Shown: positions 16,924 through 26,454, numbered from the stretch's first letter. The stretch is 64,000 nucleotides of DNA from JAEUKA01 sp044228505 (GCA_044228505.1 JBGAUT010000005.1:236962-300961), one strand, 5' to 3'. The notes: generated by a model from the letters alone, not told the origin. Numbers and translations are program-made.

Positions 16924-18404
16924 TGTCGCTGCGTCGGGCCGCACTGCTGACGCTGTCCATCGGCGGGCTTTGGCTGGGCAGTGGCTCGGCGCGGGCGGCC
17001 GGCATGTTCCTTGGCACCCACGGGGCACGCCCAACTGCCCGGGGTGGAGCGTTCGTCGCAGGTGCCGATGATCTCAACGCGATCTATTACAACCCCGCTG
17101 GGGTCGTCCTAAGCCACCCGAGCGGCGAAGGTTGGAGCGTGCTGTTCGATGCGGGTCTGGTGCTACAGAACGTGGCCTATACCCGAAACGATGCTGGGAT
17201 TGAGCGTCCGACGGTGCGAGGAGACGGGGGGGCAATAGGTGGTGCGCCGTTCATCATTCCGCAGCTTGCCTTTGCTCGGAAGTGGAACAAGCCGTGGGGT
17301 GGGATGGCGATCGGGATGGGGCTGTGGATTCCCTATACCGGTCTCAATCGCTATCCCGAGCCATCCTACGACACCGAGGAAGCTCGTCGCCAAGTACCGG
17401 ACGTGGCACCGCAGCGCTATCAGCTCATTGGGCTACATGAAGGGTCACTCTCACGAGCGACGCTGATGGCGGTGCTAAACCCGGTGGTGAGCTTCTCGCT
17501 GCTCGGGGACAAGCTCCAGCTAGGGATTGGGCCACAGCTGATGCTGTTGTGGTTTCGCGCCAAGCTGATGCTCAATGGCTGCCCGCAGGTGATGTGTCCA
17601 CCGGAGAACCCCGACTATGACGCGCTGGTGGTCGCACAGGCCTTTGCGCCCGTGCCTTCGCTGAATGTGGGGGCGATCTATCGACCGATCGACATGCTCA
17701 AAGTCGGTCTGGCGTTTCAGCTCCCGTTTTTTGTGCGGAGCGCCTACGGATCTGTCGACACTCGGCTACCTAGCAGTGAGCTGTTCAACGGTGCCTCGGT
17801 AGAGGGTCGCAACGCCAGCCTGTCTATGAACCTTCCGCCTGTGCTTCGACTGGGGGCTGAGCTGACCACATGGCAGAAACGGCTCCGCATCGAGCTGGCG
17901 TACACCGCCGAGTTCTGGAGCATTCAAGATCGCGTGATCGTCAGTCCCCAGGATGTCAGCCTCGTGAACGTGAAGGGCTTTGATACCTACAAGCTCGGCA
18001 CGGTGTCGATCGATCGGCAGATGCAGACGACGCATGCCGTTCATCTGGGGCTGGAGGCAACGATCTGGAAGTACATCGGGGCGCGGCTCGGCGGGATGTT
18101 CGAGAGCGGTGCGATGCCCGATGCCACCTTCACGATCCTGTCGCCCGATAGCTCCAAAGGGATGATTTCTGTCGGGGCCTTCATTCCGGGCGTCCGGTTT
18201 GCTTCCGCACAGTGGCGGTTCGATCTCGGCTACTCGCGTATCATCCAGCCTGATCGCGTCATCGCTCCCGAGGACAGCCGACTCGCGCCGCAGAACCCGA
18301 TCCGCCCCGACATCGGCACCGGACCCGGTCAAGGTGGCATCGGCGGTGGGCGCTACGAAGTCAGCTACGACATCATCACCCTCGGCCTCTCCGTTACTCG
18401 ATAA
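16923..18404 (+). CDS. OmpP1/FadL-family outer-membrane transporter
   Basis: This 493-residue outer-membrane barrel of the long-chain fatty acid/hydrophobic compound channel family has a signal peptide ending near residue 26 (..ARAAG). The mature N-terminus then gives the FadL hatch signature: GTHGARPTARGGAFVAGADDL and YYNPAG. Alternating beta strands continue to the end. Substrates in this family are hydrophobic molecules that diffuse laterally into the membrane. The one-base coupling to trxB is probably an accident of operon packing and not a functional link. Confidence 0.88.
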   Translation: MSLRRAALLTLSIGGLWLGSGSARAAGMFLGTHGARPTARGGAFVAGADDLNAIYYNPAGVVLSHPSGEGWSVLFDAGLVLQNVAYTRNDAGIERPTVRGDGGAIGGAPFIIPQLAFARKWNKPWGGMAIGMGLWIPYTGLNRYPEPSYDTEEARRQVPDVAPQRYQLIGLHEGSLSRATLMAVLNPVVSFSLLGDKLQLGIGPQLMLLWFRAKLMLNGCPQVMCPPENPDYDALVVAQAFAPVPSLNVGAIYRPIDMLKVGLAFQLPFFVRSAYGSVDTRLPSSELFNGASVEGRNASLSMNLPPVLRLGAELTTWQKRLRIELAYTAEFWSIQDRVIVSPQDVSLVNVKGFDTYKLGTVSIDRQMQTTHAVHLGLEATIWKYIGARLGGMFESGAMPDATFTILSPDSSKGMISVGAFIPGVRFASAQWRFDLGYSRIIQPDRVIAPEDSRLAPQNPIRPDIGTGPGQGGIGGGRYEVSYDIITLGLSVTR

Positions 18405-18727
18405 AGTCCGCACACTTTGCTCGGAACCTTTCGACCGATCGGTGGTCCGATCGATCGCTGGTTTTGCTGCGTGCTGTGCGCTGCGATCGGGCGAGCGCGA
18501 TCGTGGTGGGAGATGTGGCTGTGGGTATGCCAAGGGCGGATTGGTTCCGACGAGAAGGTGAATGCAGGTCTAGGCCGTTGCCGTCGGAGAAGCTAGCTCG
18601 GGCTGGTGGTTCGACCTAGCTAGCACGCGTACCTCAATCTGCAAGAAAAATTTTTGGAACCCAGAAAACCAAAAGGTGTCTGAAACTGTGACTGGCTAAC
18701 AGTATTGAACCAGGCAGGGAGGACCCG
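18405..18727. other. 323-bp intergenic region before the FHA gene
   Basis: No credible gene is seen. It contains an inverted repeat, GCTAGCT (18592-18598) and AGCTAGC (18618-18624), each half itself nearly palindromic, about 105 bp before the FHA start. A-rich sequence near 18640-18680 is a plausible promoter region, but no convincing hexamer pair stands out. The GGGAGGA ribosome binding site of the next gene lies at its end. Confidence 0.4.
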
Positions 18728-20974
18728 ATGGCTGCCATCCCCATTACGATTGAGGTCTACCAGGGCGATACCCTGGTGAAGACCGAAAAGCTCACCCAGG
18801 AAACGATCAAGATCGGAAAAATCTCGTCGGCAAACATCAACCTCGAAGATGAGTCGGTCAGCCGTCTTCACGCGCAGGTTGAAGTCTCGCCAGAGAACCA
18901 GGTCACCATCGTCGACCTCAACTCGACGAAGGGCACTTTCGTCAACGGTGCCCGGCTCGGTGCCAACAAACCGCAGAAGCTGACCAGTGGCGATGAAGTC
19001 AAGATTGGCGACGTTCGTCTGGTCGTGACCTTCGATGCGCCACCAGTCGTTGCTGCGGCACCGGTTGCTGCGGCACCGCCGCCCCGGCCCGCAGGTCCTC
19101 CTCTCCCCGGTATGCGTCCCCCAGGTGCACCGGTTGCCGCTCCGGCGGCTCCACCGGCACCCGCCGCTGCCGCTCATGGTCACGGTCACGGTCACGGACC
19201 GGCAGCGGGTGGCTTGTCGATTCCTCCGGCGTACGGTCCGAAAGCCTTTGTGCCGCAGTTACCGCCACAGGTACTGGAGCAGGTTGAGCTTCGAGACGGC
19301 TCGCGTGCCGTAGAAGTGGCCGCGCTGTTCGAGGATGCCGTCGTCGAGGTTCGTCACTTCGACGATCCCAAAGGTGGCAAGGTCACTCCCGCCACCAATG
19401 GCATGGTCTACGGTGGCATTGCCGCTCTCGGCATCGTGTTCATTCTGTTCGTCGCCAACTACTTCACCGTCGCCAAAGAAGTTGCGATCGAGGAGAAATG
19501 GGAGCTTGAGAACGCGGCTGCGGCTCCGGACAAACGAGCAGCCAAGCCTCATAAGAGCCCCGGCAGCCGTGCTCACGACGTTGCCGCTGGTGTCCTGCTC
19601 TTCGCGGGCATTGCCTCACTCGCGATTGGCACGCTGCGCAAGCAGAAAGAGAGAGAGGAAAACGAGTTTACGATCGGTCCGGCCCCGGGCACGACCTTCA
19701 AGACCCCCGGCGACGATCTGCCCGTCGAGCGCTTCCCGTTGGTTCGCTCCACCGGAGACCAGTATGAGATCCTGCTCACCCAAAAGATGAGCGGCGAGCT
19801 CCAGGTCGGTGGCAAGAGCATCCAGATCAGCGAGCTGCTCGGCTCCGGCCAGGCCAAACAGTCCGACGTGCAGGGCTCGTTCTCGATGATGATCCCCGCC
19901 GAGGGCCGCTTTAGCCTTCAGCTCGGAGACAACTTCTTCAACGTGAACTCCGTCGCCAAGGCGCGTACCTATCCGGTACCGCTCAACATCGACTGGGGCA
20001 CGCAGTCCTATACCGGCGCGGTGTTCGGAGCTGTGGCGCTGTTTATGGCGCTGATTTTCTCGGTTCCGCCGGACCCGAAGTCGCTGTCGCTCGATGCGTT
20101 CATGAACGATCAGCGCTTTGCGAAGCTCGTGCAGAAGCCACCCGAGGACAAGCCGGAAGAGATTCCCGATTGGCTCAAGAAGAAGGCCGAAGAGAAGGAC
20201 GACGGCGGCAAGAAGGCCAAAGAGTCCGAAGGCAAGATGGGCAAAAAGGACACGAACCAGAAGAACAAGCTCTACAACATCAAGGGCCCGCAGGATAACA
20301 AGGACATCAAGCTCGCCAAGGAAGCGGCCAAGGATGCAGCCAAGAACGCCGGTGTGCTCGGCCTGATTCGCTCGGGTCAGATGGGCAACATGGCCTCGAT
20401 CTTCGGTCGTGACTCGGCACTTGGTAAGGATGCCTCGGACGCCATGGGTGGTCTCGTCGGTACGGAAGCTGGCGATGCCTACGGTGGCGGTGGCTTTGGC
20501 CTCGTCGGCGCGGGTGGCGGCGGCGGTGGCACTGGTGAAGGTACCATCGGCCTCGGCAACATCGGCACCGTCGGTCACGGCGCGGGTGGTGGTGGCTACG
20601 GTGCCAAGGTCGGCGCTCTCAAAGGTCGCAAGGCCGGTTCTCCCGAAGTTGTCCCCGGCACCGCAGAAGTCCGTGGCTCGCTCGATAAGGAACTGATTCG
20701 CCGAATCATCCGTCGACACATCAACGAAGTGAAGTTCTGCTACGAGCGTGAGTTGACCCGCAACGCCGGTATGGAAGGCCGCGTCATGGTCAACTTCACC
20801 ATCGGACCGACCGGCGCAGTTGTGGCCAGCATCGTGCAGTCCTCGACCCTCGGTAACCCGACCGTTGAGCAGTGTATCGCTGGCGCTCTCCGTCGCTGGG
20901 AGTTCCCAAGGCCGCAGGGTGGTATCGTCGTCGTGACCTATCCCTTCGTGCTCAAAGCTGCAGGCGGCGAATAG
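18728..20974 (+). CDS. FHA-domain membrane protein with AgmX/PglI-type C-terminal domain
   Basis: This 748-residue multidomain protein has an N-terminal FHA phosphothreonine-binding domain (about 1-102: GKISSANINL, SVSRLHAQV, NSTKGTFVNGARL). A Pro/Ala-rich linker with an HGHGHGHG run (150-157) follows. Three probable membrane helices lie at 226-246, 284-302 and 429-446. After them come a charged Lys/Glu/Asp-rich coil (470-550), a Gly-rich stretch (about 575-625), and a C-terminal TonB-C-like AgmX/PglI domain (about 650-745: IRRHINEVKFCYERELTRN, RRWEFPRPQ). AgmX-type proteins take part in myxobacterial gliding motility or envelope force transfer. The FHA domain implies regulation by Ser/Thr kinases. 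A strong GGGAGGA ribosome binding site precedes the ATG. Confidence 0.88.
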   Translation: MAAIPITIEVYQGDTLVKTEKLTQETIKIGKISSANINLEDESVSRLHAQVEVSPENQVTIVDLNSTKGTFVNGARLGANKPQKLTSGDEVKIGDVRLVVTFDAPPVVAAAPVAAAPPPRPAGPPLPGMRPPGAPVAAPAAPPAPAAAAHGHGHGHGPAAGGLSIPPAYGPKAFVPQLPPQVLEQVELRDGSRAVEVAALFEDAVVEVRHFDDPKGGKVTPATNGMVYGGIAALGIVFILFVANYFTVAKEVAIEEKWELENAAAAPDKRAAKPHKSPGSRAHDVAAGVLLFAGIASLAIGTLRKQKEREENEFTIGPAPGTTFKTPGDDLPVERFPLVRSTGDQYEILLTQKMSGELQVGGKSIQISELLGSGQAKQSDVQGSFSMMIPAEGRFSLQLGDNFFNVNSVAKARTYPVPLNIDWGTQSYTGAVFGAVALFMALIFSVPPDPKSLSLDAFMNDQRFAKLVQKPPEDKPEEIPDWLKKKAEEKDDGGKKAKESEGKMGKKDTNQKNKLYNIKGPQDNKDIKLAKEAAKDAAKNAGVLGLIRSGQMGNMASIFGRDSALGKDASDAMGGLVGTEAGDAYGGGGFGLVGAGGGGGGTGEGTIGLGNIGTVGHGAGGGGYGAKVGALKGRKAGSPEVVPGTAEVRGSLDKELIRRIIRRHINEVKFCYERELTRNAGMEGRVMVNFTIGPTGAVVASIVQSSTLGNPTVEQCIAGALRRWEFPRPQGGIVVVTYPFVLKAAGGE

Positions 20975-20985
20975 CCTGAGCTGCT

Positions 20986-21011
20986 GTGGGCTCCCACTCT
21001 GCGGAGCCCGC
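20986..21011. terminator. GC-rich hairpin between convergent genes
   Basis: A nine-bp stem with one G-U wobble (GTGGGCTCC / GGAGCCCGC) and an eight-base loop starts 11 bases after the FHA gene stop, in the convergent gap before the minus-strand lipoprotein gene. It has no U-tract, so its role in termination is tentative. Confidence 0.4.
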
Positions 21012-21093
21012 ACCCGAGACCTCTCCCTCCAGCAACTCCCTCTCTGCTCTCAACGTTCCAGACCGCTCCGCAACCCGCTCAGCCGGCTACCTG

Positions 21094-22059
21094 CTATCCA
21101 CCATGGCCGGAACGGTGCATGGCGCCGTGAAAGGTGGGGCGTGCGCGGGGTCCACCAAAGCCGCCACGAGACCGTGCATAGAATGCCGGACTTAGCACCA
21201 GCGTCGGTCGAGGCCTAGGAATGTAGAACCGACGATGCGCAATCGTCACCATCGGCTGGGGTTCGTCCAGCTCGTCAAGGCCCATCATTGCGATCGACAG
21301 ACCAGACTGCGAATAGCGCAGGAACGTCTCGTGAAGGTCATCCTCTTCCACTGCACTTTCGGGATCACGTCCAAGCGTCTCGGTCAGATAGACGATTCGG
21401 CGGATGCCACGCTCTTGAAGCTGCGCAGGCTCTGGGAAGTCGGAGCTGGTGAGATAGTAGCGATTGTCGGTTGCATCCTCATCAGGATCTTGATCTCGAT
21501 AGGCAAGCCGCCACGAGTCGAGCAGGAACACCGGCCGCGAGCCAGATACCCCCGGGTCCGGGAGTCGTGGGCGATGCGTAATCAGCGCCGCGAGGGTTTC
21601 TTCTGCCGGAATGATCTCGTGCTCAGCAGGCCAGTTGTTAAAGGTCATCACCAGCGATACCGGATGGGGAGCGGCATGGCTCATCGCGTTCCCCAGGGCC
21701 ACCGCTGCGGCACCCCGTAGATCGACAATCCACAGCGTATCGGTTGGGAGTCCTCCGGCTGCGAGTCGTGCACCAAGCTGTTCGGCCCGCTGCACCACGC
21801 TGAGCAAACGGACATCGGGCAGCTCACCGGTACTGACCTGATCCCCAAGAGAGGATAGCAGCGTCCACTTATTGAATCGTACCCACGGATCATCGGGCGG
21901 AAGCTGCCACGCCGCAAAGGCACGCTGTGAAGAGGGAAGCAGCATGCTTTGGGACGGCGGGATGGATTCCGCTCTGGCTAAAAAGTCGACGGACGGTGGA
22001 CGTGCCGTGGCACAGGAACCAGCAAACAGCAAAAGCGGCACCGCACACTTGGTCTGCAT
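21094..22059 (-). CDS. Lipoprotein of unknown function (ATP-grasp operon)
   Basis: This 321-residue lipoprotein (lipobox FAGSC, Cys16) matches no family I know. The mature part carries DTLWIVDLRGAAAVALG and RPVFLLDSWRLAY, which resemble strands of a Rossmann-like or rhodanese-like domain. The C-terminus is rich in Arg/Pro/Gly. Its ATG overlaps the stop of the upstream ATP-grasp gene by one base (22059), so the two are translationally coupled and probably work on the same pathway at the envelope. Confidence 0.65.
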   Translation of the reverse strand: MQTKCAVPLLLFAGSCATARPPSVDFLARAESIPPSQSMLLPSSQRAFAAWQLPPDDPWVRFNKWTLLSSLGDQVSTGELPDVRLLSVVQRAEQLGARLAAGGLPTDTLWIVDLRGAAAVALGNAMSHAAPHPVSLVMTFNNWPAEHEIIPAEETLAALITHRPRLPDPGVSGSRPVFLLDSWRLAYRDQDPDEDATDNRYYLTSSDFPEPAQLQERGIRRIVYLTETLGRDPESAVEEDDLHETFLRYSQSGLSIAMMGLDELDEPQPMVTIAHRRFYIPRPRPTLVLSPAFYARSRGGFGGPRARPTFHGAMHRSGHGG

Positions 22060-23354
22060 TAAGGCTCCTTTTCACTTTCGGACCGCACGAACACCGGCAA
22101 ACAGAGCGCGTTATGGGAGGCGTGACTGTCTGGAGTCAGCCTCGCAAAATAGCCGCAGAAGCGACCGTTTAGCACATAGGCACCGAGTGTCAGCAGCCGG
22201 GGTCCAAGCGGAGTCCAAATCGGTCGCTGTGGAACAAATGCCTGCACGATCCATGCTTCCCCCTGCGCATGCTCCAGCTTCGCTTGTGCGAGCACCCTAA
22301 CCCAGTCTTCTTCAGATAGTAGCGAGCCGACGAATACCTCTTCGCCCACTCGACCCAGCGCTCGTTTGAGCACCCACTTGGGTCGTTCGGCGTGGAGCTG
22401 CTCTTCCGACACATCGCTGACCGCGTAGGTGAGCGGGATAAAGCGGAGTCCTTCGCACTCGCTGTGCGACAGCCTTTCTCGGTGCACATGGGCACGTGCG
22501 AACGCGAGTTTCGACTGGGTAAAGATCTCTGCAAAGTTGGACAGGGTACGTACTTCTCCCGATGAGACTGCGTCCATGATCGCGTTCAGGTTCCGCTGTC
22601 CTTCCATGTACTCCGTCGGGAAGTACCGATACAGGACAGAGACCTTCTGTCTGCCAATGCAGAGACCCTTGCCTTTGCGTCGTAGAGCAGTTGGAGAAGC
22701 GAGTAGGGCCGCAACACCACGTCGCTGAAGCTCGCGATGGATCAGTGCACAGACCTGCAAGTCTTCCGCATACGCCGTTGCGTAGATCAGCGCGATCGCA
22801 CCTTCACCGCCAGCTAGCTCGATCAGCGCATCGCAGAGTTTGTCTACCACCGTCGTAGGATTTACTCCTGACCAGAAGCCAGCCGCTTGCGATAAAAGAG
22901 GCAAACCAAGCGCTTCATTATGGCCACCGGGACAGTCTGCATTGATCTCACAGGCTCGAAAGCCATCCTCTCCCCATAGCAGGTCAACCCGGTACAATGA
23001 GTACCGATCGTGAGCGTTCCATGAGGTTGCCGCGAGCCTCCGTACATCGTCCGAAAAGCCATAGCAGCGTGCTTCCGCTTCATCCTGATGAGCCAGCGCG
23101 GCAACCTGTGAAATCAGCTTGGCGGTGGTGACCGCGCAAGTAACCGCCTCTTGATGCTGGGTCGCAGATAGCAAGATGGGATGTAGGTCGACGCGTCGCT
23201 CTCCGCTGACGTACGCATCGAAGATCAAATAGTTTCGTGCCAGCGCTTGCTCGAACAGGGGATTGCCGAGCGGGTCACGGACCCCCAGCGGAGCCACCCG
23301 GATTGCGTCTGCTGCGGCAGCAATCACTTCATGCGCTCCCTGAGCGTGCGCCAC
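22059..23354 (-). CDS. Glutathionylspermidine-synthase-like ATP-grasp ligase
   Basis: This 431-residue protein resembles the pre-ATP-grasp/ATP-grasp region of glutathionylspermidine synthase and related amide-bond ligases. Evidence includes YSLYRVDLLWGEDGFRACEIN with an acidic metal-site pattern (EINADCPGG), a distal KWVLKRALGRVGEEVFVGS-type nucleotide-binding loop, and WIVQAFVPQRPIW. No CHAP amidase domain is attached, unlike the bifunctional E. coli enzyme. The substrates may be a peptide or amine and need not be glutathione and spermidine. The GTG start overlaps the preceding lipoprotein gene by 31 bp, and the stop overlaps the next start by one base, giving a tightly packed operon. Confidence 0.72.
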   Translation of the reverse strand: MAHAQGAHEVIAAAADAIRVAPLGVRDPLGNPLFEQALARNYLIFDAYVSGERRVDLHPILLSATQHQEAVTCAVTTAKLISQVAALAHQDEAEARCYGFSDDVRRLAATSWNAHDRYSLYRVDLLWGEDGFRACEINADCPGGHNEALGLPLLSQAAGFWSGVNPTTVVDKLCDALIELAGGEGAIALIYATAYAEDLQVCALIHRELQRRGVAALLASPTALRRKGKGLCIGRQKVSVLYRYFPTEYMEGQRNLNAIMDAVSSGEVRTLSNFAEIFTQSKLAFARAHVHRERLSHSECEGLRFIPLTYAVSDVSEEQLHAERPKWVLKRALGRVGEEVFVGSLLSEEDWVRVLAQAKLEHAQGEAWIVQAFVPQRPIWTPLGPRLLTLGAYVLNGRFCGYFARLTPDSHASHNALCLPVFVRSESEKEP

Positions 23355-24385
23355 AGCGTCGGATCTTCTCCGCCTACTCCGTAATACACCACACCGACGG
23401 AATTTGGCACTGTTTCATCGACCTGCGACAAGGTCTGAAGGGTACTCTGAGCATCATCAAAATAGACATGAGCCATCGCCCCGCCGGTTTCTTGGTAGTC
23501 GAAGCGCAGCGTCCCGTCATTGGTACGCACGATCTCGATATGCTCGTGCCCTGCGAGTCCCACTGCCTCTAAATAGGAAACCGGTCGCTGGCTTTGCGAT
23601 CCAAAGTGCGTTCCGTACAGCGGTACGGTGATGCTTAGTGATGAAGTGGGGTATGTGACTTGGGCGAACGCCGCCACCTGGGAAATCCAATCGGCAGAGG
23701 TGGTGGGCCCCGGCTGTCCATCGCAGCAGTGAAGGTCGAGCGTCATCAGATAGACCTGCGCGAGTTGATCACGCAGGGCCGCTATGTGAATGGCATCTCC
23801 CCCCGGAATGTCACTGGGCGTCATGCTGCTCGGTGGGGCAAATAAGCCGACTCGACGACTGGGCACCATGGCGGCCAGCTCGGTGATCCAGGCGCGAAAC
23901 GCCGGCTCGCTGCTGTTCGCGAGCTGTGGTGGGGCAATCACGATCCCATCAGCCAGTTTGGCCGCATCGGCAATCGAAGCCGAGAGGACCGTGCGACGGG
24001 CCGGGTCGCGGAGCAGTGCATCGAGCTTGCTTGGCGTAAGCGTTGTAGGCTCTCCGGTTGTGACCCCAAGCTGAACGCGGTAGCCACGCTGGCGCAGCAG
24101 CGACACTAGCTGTGCCACGCTGGCTCGATCGGCGGGGGCGGTGGGCGCTGCCACATCATCGCGAATGTACAAACAGAGCAGCACAATGTCGCTGACCACT
24201 GCCCGAGCGTCATCGCCGAGCAACGCGCTCTGCTGGAAGGGATCAAGCGTGCAGCTCTCAACGACCACGGTGCCACTGCGGCGCTTTACGGATTCGGGCA
24301 GTGCGCTACTCCCACAGCCCACAGCCGATAGGATTCCCAATAGCAGGGAGATGCGGCACAGACCGGACAGGAATGCACGGGTCAT
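23324..24385 (-). CDS. GH18-like lipoprotein without the catalytic acid motif
   Basis: This 353-residue lipoprotein has lipobox SAVGC (Cys24). The order of weak motifs suggests a TIM barrel of the chitinase-18 type: LADGIVIAPPQ in place of the strand-4 motif, VYLMTLDLHCCDG for the usual LMTYD segment, SITVPLYG for the PLYG strand, and GVVYYGVGGEDPTLW near the end. The family catalytic DxxDxE is absent, so glycosidase activity is unlikely. A carbohydrate- or peptide-binding role is possible. The 3' end overlaps the ATP-grasp gene by 31 bp, and it lies 9 bp after the secreted MORN-like gene. Confidence 0.6.
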   Translation of the reverse strand: MTRAFLSGLCRISLLLGILSAVGCGSSALPESVKRRSGTVVVESCTLDPFQQSALLGDDARAVVSDIVLLCLYIRDDVAAPTAPADRASVAQLVSLLRQRGYRVQLGVTTGEPTTLTPSKLDALLRDPARRTVLSASIADAAKLADGIVIAPPQLANSSEPAFRAWITELAAMVPSRRVGLFAPPSSMTPSDIPGGDAIHIAALRDQLAQVYLMTLDLHCCDGQPGPTTSADWISQVAAFAQVTYPTSSLSITVPLYGTHFGSQSQRPVSYLEAVGLAGHEHIEIVRTNDGTLRFDYQETGGAMAHVYFDDAQSTLQTLSQVDETVPNSVGVVYYGVGGEDPTLWRTLRERMK

Positions 24386-24394
24386 GAGGTTCTC

Positions 24395-25522
24395 CTACGT
24401 GCCGATGTTTCCAATGAAGGTTAGGTTGAGTGTCATCCGAAACTGACCCCCAATCGCAGCAGCTGGCGGTCCATCGGTCTGCGGGAGCAAAATGGGCGTG
24501 GCGGTGTCGGCACGTCCGAGTCCTCCCAGTCGCACATCACCCAGCCAGTAGCTATAGGCAGAGCGCCGGAGTCGTACGCCGACGCCTCCCTCTGCACCCA
24601 GCAGCCAGGCCGCTTCTGAGTTGGGACCGGGAACGCTTCCCAGCACCTTGCGATTTGCAAAGATGGTGCTGACGGCAAGCACCAAGAACACGGTGTCGCC
24701 CCCTGAAATGAGATCGGCCTGCATCCCGACAGAGATCGGGATATCGATTCGCTGGTAGTCGTTTCGCGCCGCAACCATGATGCCCGCACCCAGCTCTGGG
24801 CGGACGCGGCCGGAGTTGGGAATGACCTGCAGCAGTCCTCCCCCGTAGAAAGGAATGACTGCGCTGCTGGCGAGAAATCCCACCGTCCCGCGAACTCCGA
24901 TTCCCACCAGACCACGAATGGTGTCCTCCTCGCTCTTATCCATGGTGATCCGTGGCACGGTGGCAACTGGAGACTGCGAGTCGAACGTGGGCGGCGGTGG
25001 TAGCGGGGGATCAATGCGAGTGGGAACGCCCGTCGGTAGTGAGCCCGGTGAGCGGGATTTTCCCGCGAAGAAGAACTCGCGTGACAGCAGATGGCCGCCG
25101 TTGTCGTATGACTCACTCAGCCCATCGAGAAGACCCCCAATGAACGACAGCACCTGGTGTACGCTGCCATCCTGGTGATAGGTGGTGAGCGTGCCCGTGT
25201 AGTCTCCATAGCGGCACAGCGAGCGCGTGATTGCTTGGTCTCCGCACCGGATGGTCGAAGGTTTTCCAGTGGGCCAGGTTTCGACCACAGCGTTTGGCAG
25301 ATCCGGTGCGATGGGTGGTGGCAGCGCAGGAACCAGGGCGGGTGCGGCGTTTGGTACAGGTGGCAGGGCGCTTTGCGGCTGCGGTTCGATCGGTGGGGCT
25401 GCTGGCGGAACTTCTACCAGCGATGACGAAGAGCGCTCTTGAGCGAAAGAATCGACAGTCCACGCCATGGTTGCAACCTGTACGGTAGCAAGGCACGCGG
25501 ATCGCCACTTGCGCACACTCAT
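24395..25522 (-). CDS. Secreted MORN-like/outer-membrane-type protein
   Basis: From ATG 25522 the product is 375 residues, with a signal peptide MSVRKWRSACLATVQ..DSFAQE. A Pro-rich linker follows, then a MORN/YwqK-like segment (GDYTGTLTTYHQDGSV, GGLLDGLSESYDNGG) and a C-terminal half of alternating Gly/hydrophobic strands that look like a small outer-membrane barrel (GVGIGVRGTVGFLASS..LTFIGNIG). The longer reading frame to 25801 is unlikely because it crosses the start of the divergent gene at 25662 and has no leader features. It appears to head the operon with the GH18-like, ATP-grasp and lipoprotein genes. Confidence 0.65.
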   Translation of the reverse strand: MSVRKWRSACLATVQVATMAWTVDSFAQERSSSSLVEVPPAAPPIEPQPQSALPPVPNAAPALVPALPPPIAPDLPNAVVETWPTGKPSTIRCGDQAITRSLCRYGDYTGTLTTYHQDGSVHQVLSFIGGLLDGLSESYDNGGHLLSREFFFAGKSRSPGSLPTGVPTRIDPPLPPPPTFDSQSPVATVPRITMDKSEEDTIRGLVGIGVRGTVGFLASSAVIPFYGGGLLQVIPNSGRVRPELGAGIMVAARNDYQRIDIPISVGMQADLISGGDTVFLVLAVSTIFANRKVLGSVPGPNSEAAWLLGAEGGVGVRLRRSAYSYWLGDVRLGGLGRADTATPILLPQTDGPPAAAIGGQFRMTLNLTFIGNIGT

Positions 25523-25661
25523 GGGCATGAAGTTTATCAGCAGCATCGCGCTTGGTGCGTGCAACCGCGCGATGTGCGCGATTTCTAAGAAGTTTGCAGA
25601 AGTACTGAGGCTGGCAATATAGTGGAAGGGTCTATCGGACAGAGCGAAACGAAGGAGCCTC

Positions 25662-26447
25662 ATGAAAACGACACGAATTGCGCTAATTGGTCTTCTTGCC
25701 TGCGGCAGCTCGCTTCCTTTCCTAATCGGGGCGGACGGTGGTTGTGGGGCGTTTACCTCGACCACTCCGGCCCCGGACGTGACCGGTAAGTGGGCGATCA
25801 CCTACGGCAACACGCTGGCTGTGAAGGTCACCATTGGTGGCTCGGTGTACTCGCAGACCCTGTCGGCGAGCGGCGGTAACTTTTCGATCACCCATCAGGG
25901 AAAGCCCTATTCCTTCAATCTCGACTGTGCTCGTCCCGAAGTGGTCTGCCCGAGCGAGGTGTGGCCCACCACGGTTGACATTGATCAACGGGATGCCATG
26001 TACAAGCATCGCATGTGGGTCAAGATTCCGACCCAGCAGTGCAGCGGCATGACCATGGCACCTCAGGCCAGTCAGTGTGGCTCGGGGACTCCCAATCCAG
26101 AGTGTAAGCCAGTCTGCAGCGGCGCTGTTACCACGACGACCGCAGATGCTTTCGGGCTGATCTCGGAGACAGGAGATCGCTTCGACCTGCTGCTCGGCGG
26201 TGGTTTCGCCAGCAACGGCGTAAACTGTGCGCTACTCGGCATTTCTGGTGCTTCTGCCACCCTCCTTTCCACCGGTAAGGGAGTCGACTGGCAAGGAACC
26301 CAGATGACCAACGGCTCGGTGAAGACCGGTTTTGCGGGGGGATGTCTGTGGGTTGGCGCGGTGGACCCGCTCACTGGCAAACCAGAAGCGCTGGTGCTGG
26401 GCGCTTCGCTCGAAATCTCGACGCCTTTCACTGGCAAGCGCCTGTAG
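25662..26447 (+). CDS. Secreted Cys-rich protein of unknown function
   Basis: This 261-residue secreted protein has a leader MKTTRIALIGLLACGSSLPF. Either LLAC or GGCG could serve as a lipobox, so lipidation is uncertain. Eight or more Cys residues in the mature part suggest disulfides. Strand-rich segments (GKWAITYGNTLAVKVTIGG) suggest a lipocalin- or beta-sandwich-like fold, but no family is recognised. AAGGAG lies six bases before ATG 25662. It ends in a strong hairpin shared with the convergent Nudix gene. Confidence 0.65.
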   Translation: MKTTRIALIGLLACGSSLPFLIGADGGCGAFTSTTPAPDVTGKWAITYGNTLAVKVTIGGSVYSQTLSASGGNFSITHQGKPYSFNLDCARPEVVCPSEVWPTTVDIDQRDAMYKHRMWVKIPTQQCSGMTMAPQASQCGSGTPNPECKPVCSGAVTTTTADAFGLISETGDRFDLLLGGGFASNGVNCALLGISGASATLLSTGKGVDWQGTQMTNGSVKTGFAGGCLWVGAVDPLTGKPEALVLGASLEISTPFTGKRL

Positions 26448-26454
26448 GGGCTGC

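Noticed and set aside
19616..21013. 465-codon antisense frame across the FHA gene
   Set aside because: It mirrors the low-complexity coding sequence of the FHA/AgmX protein.
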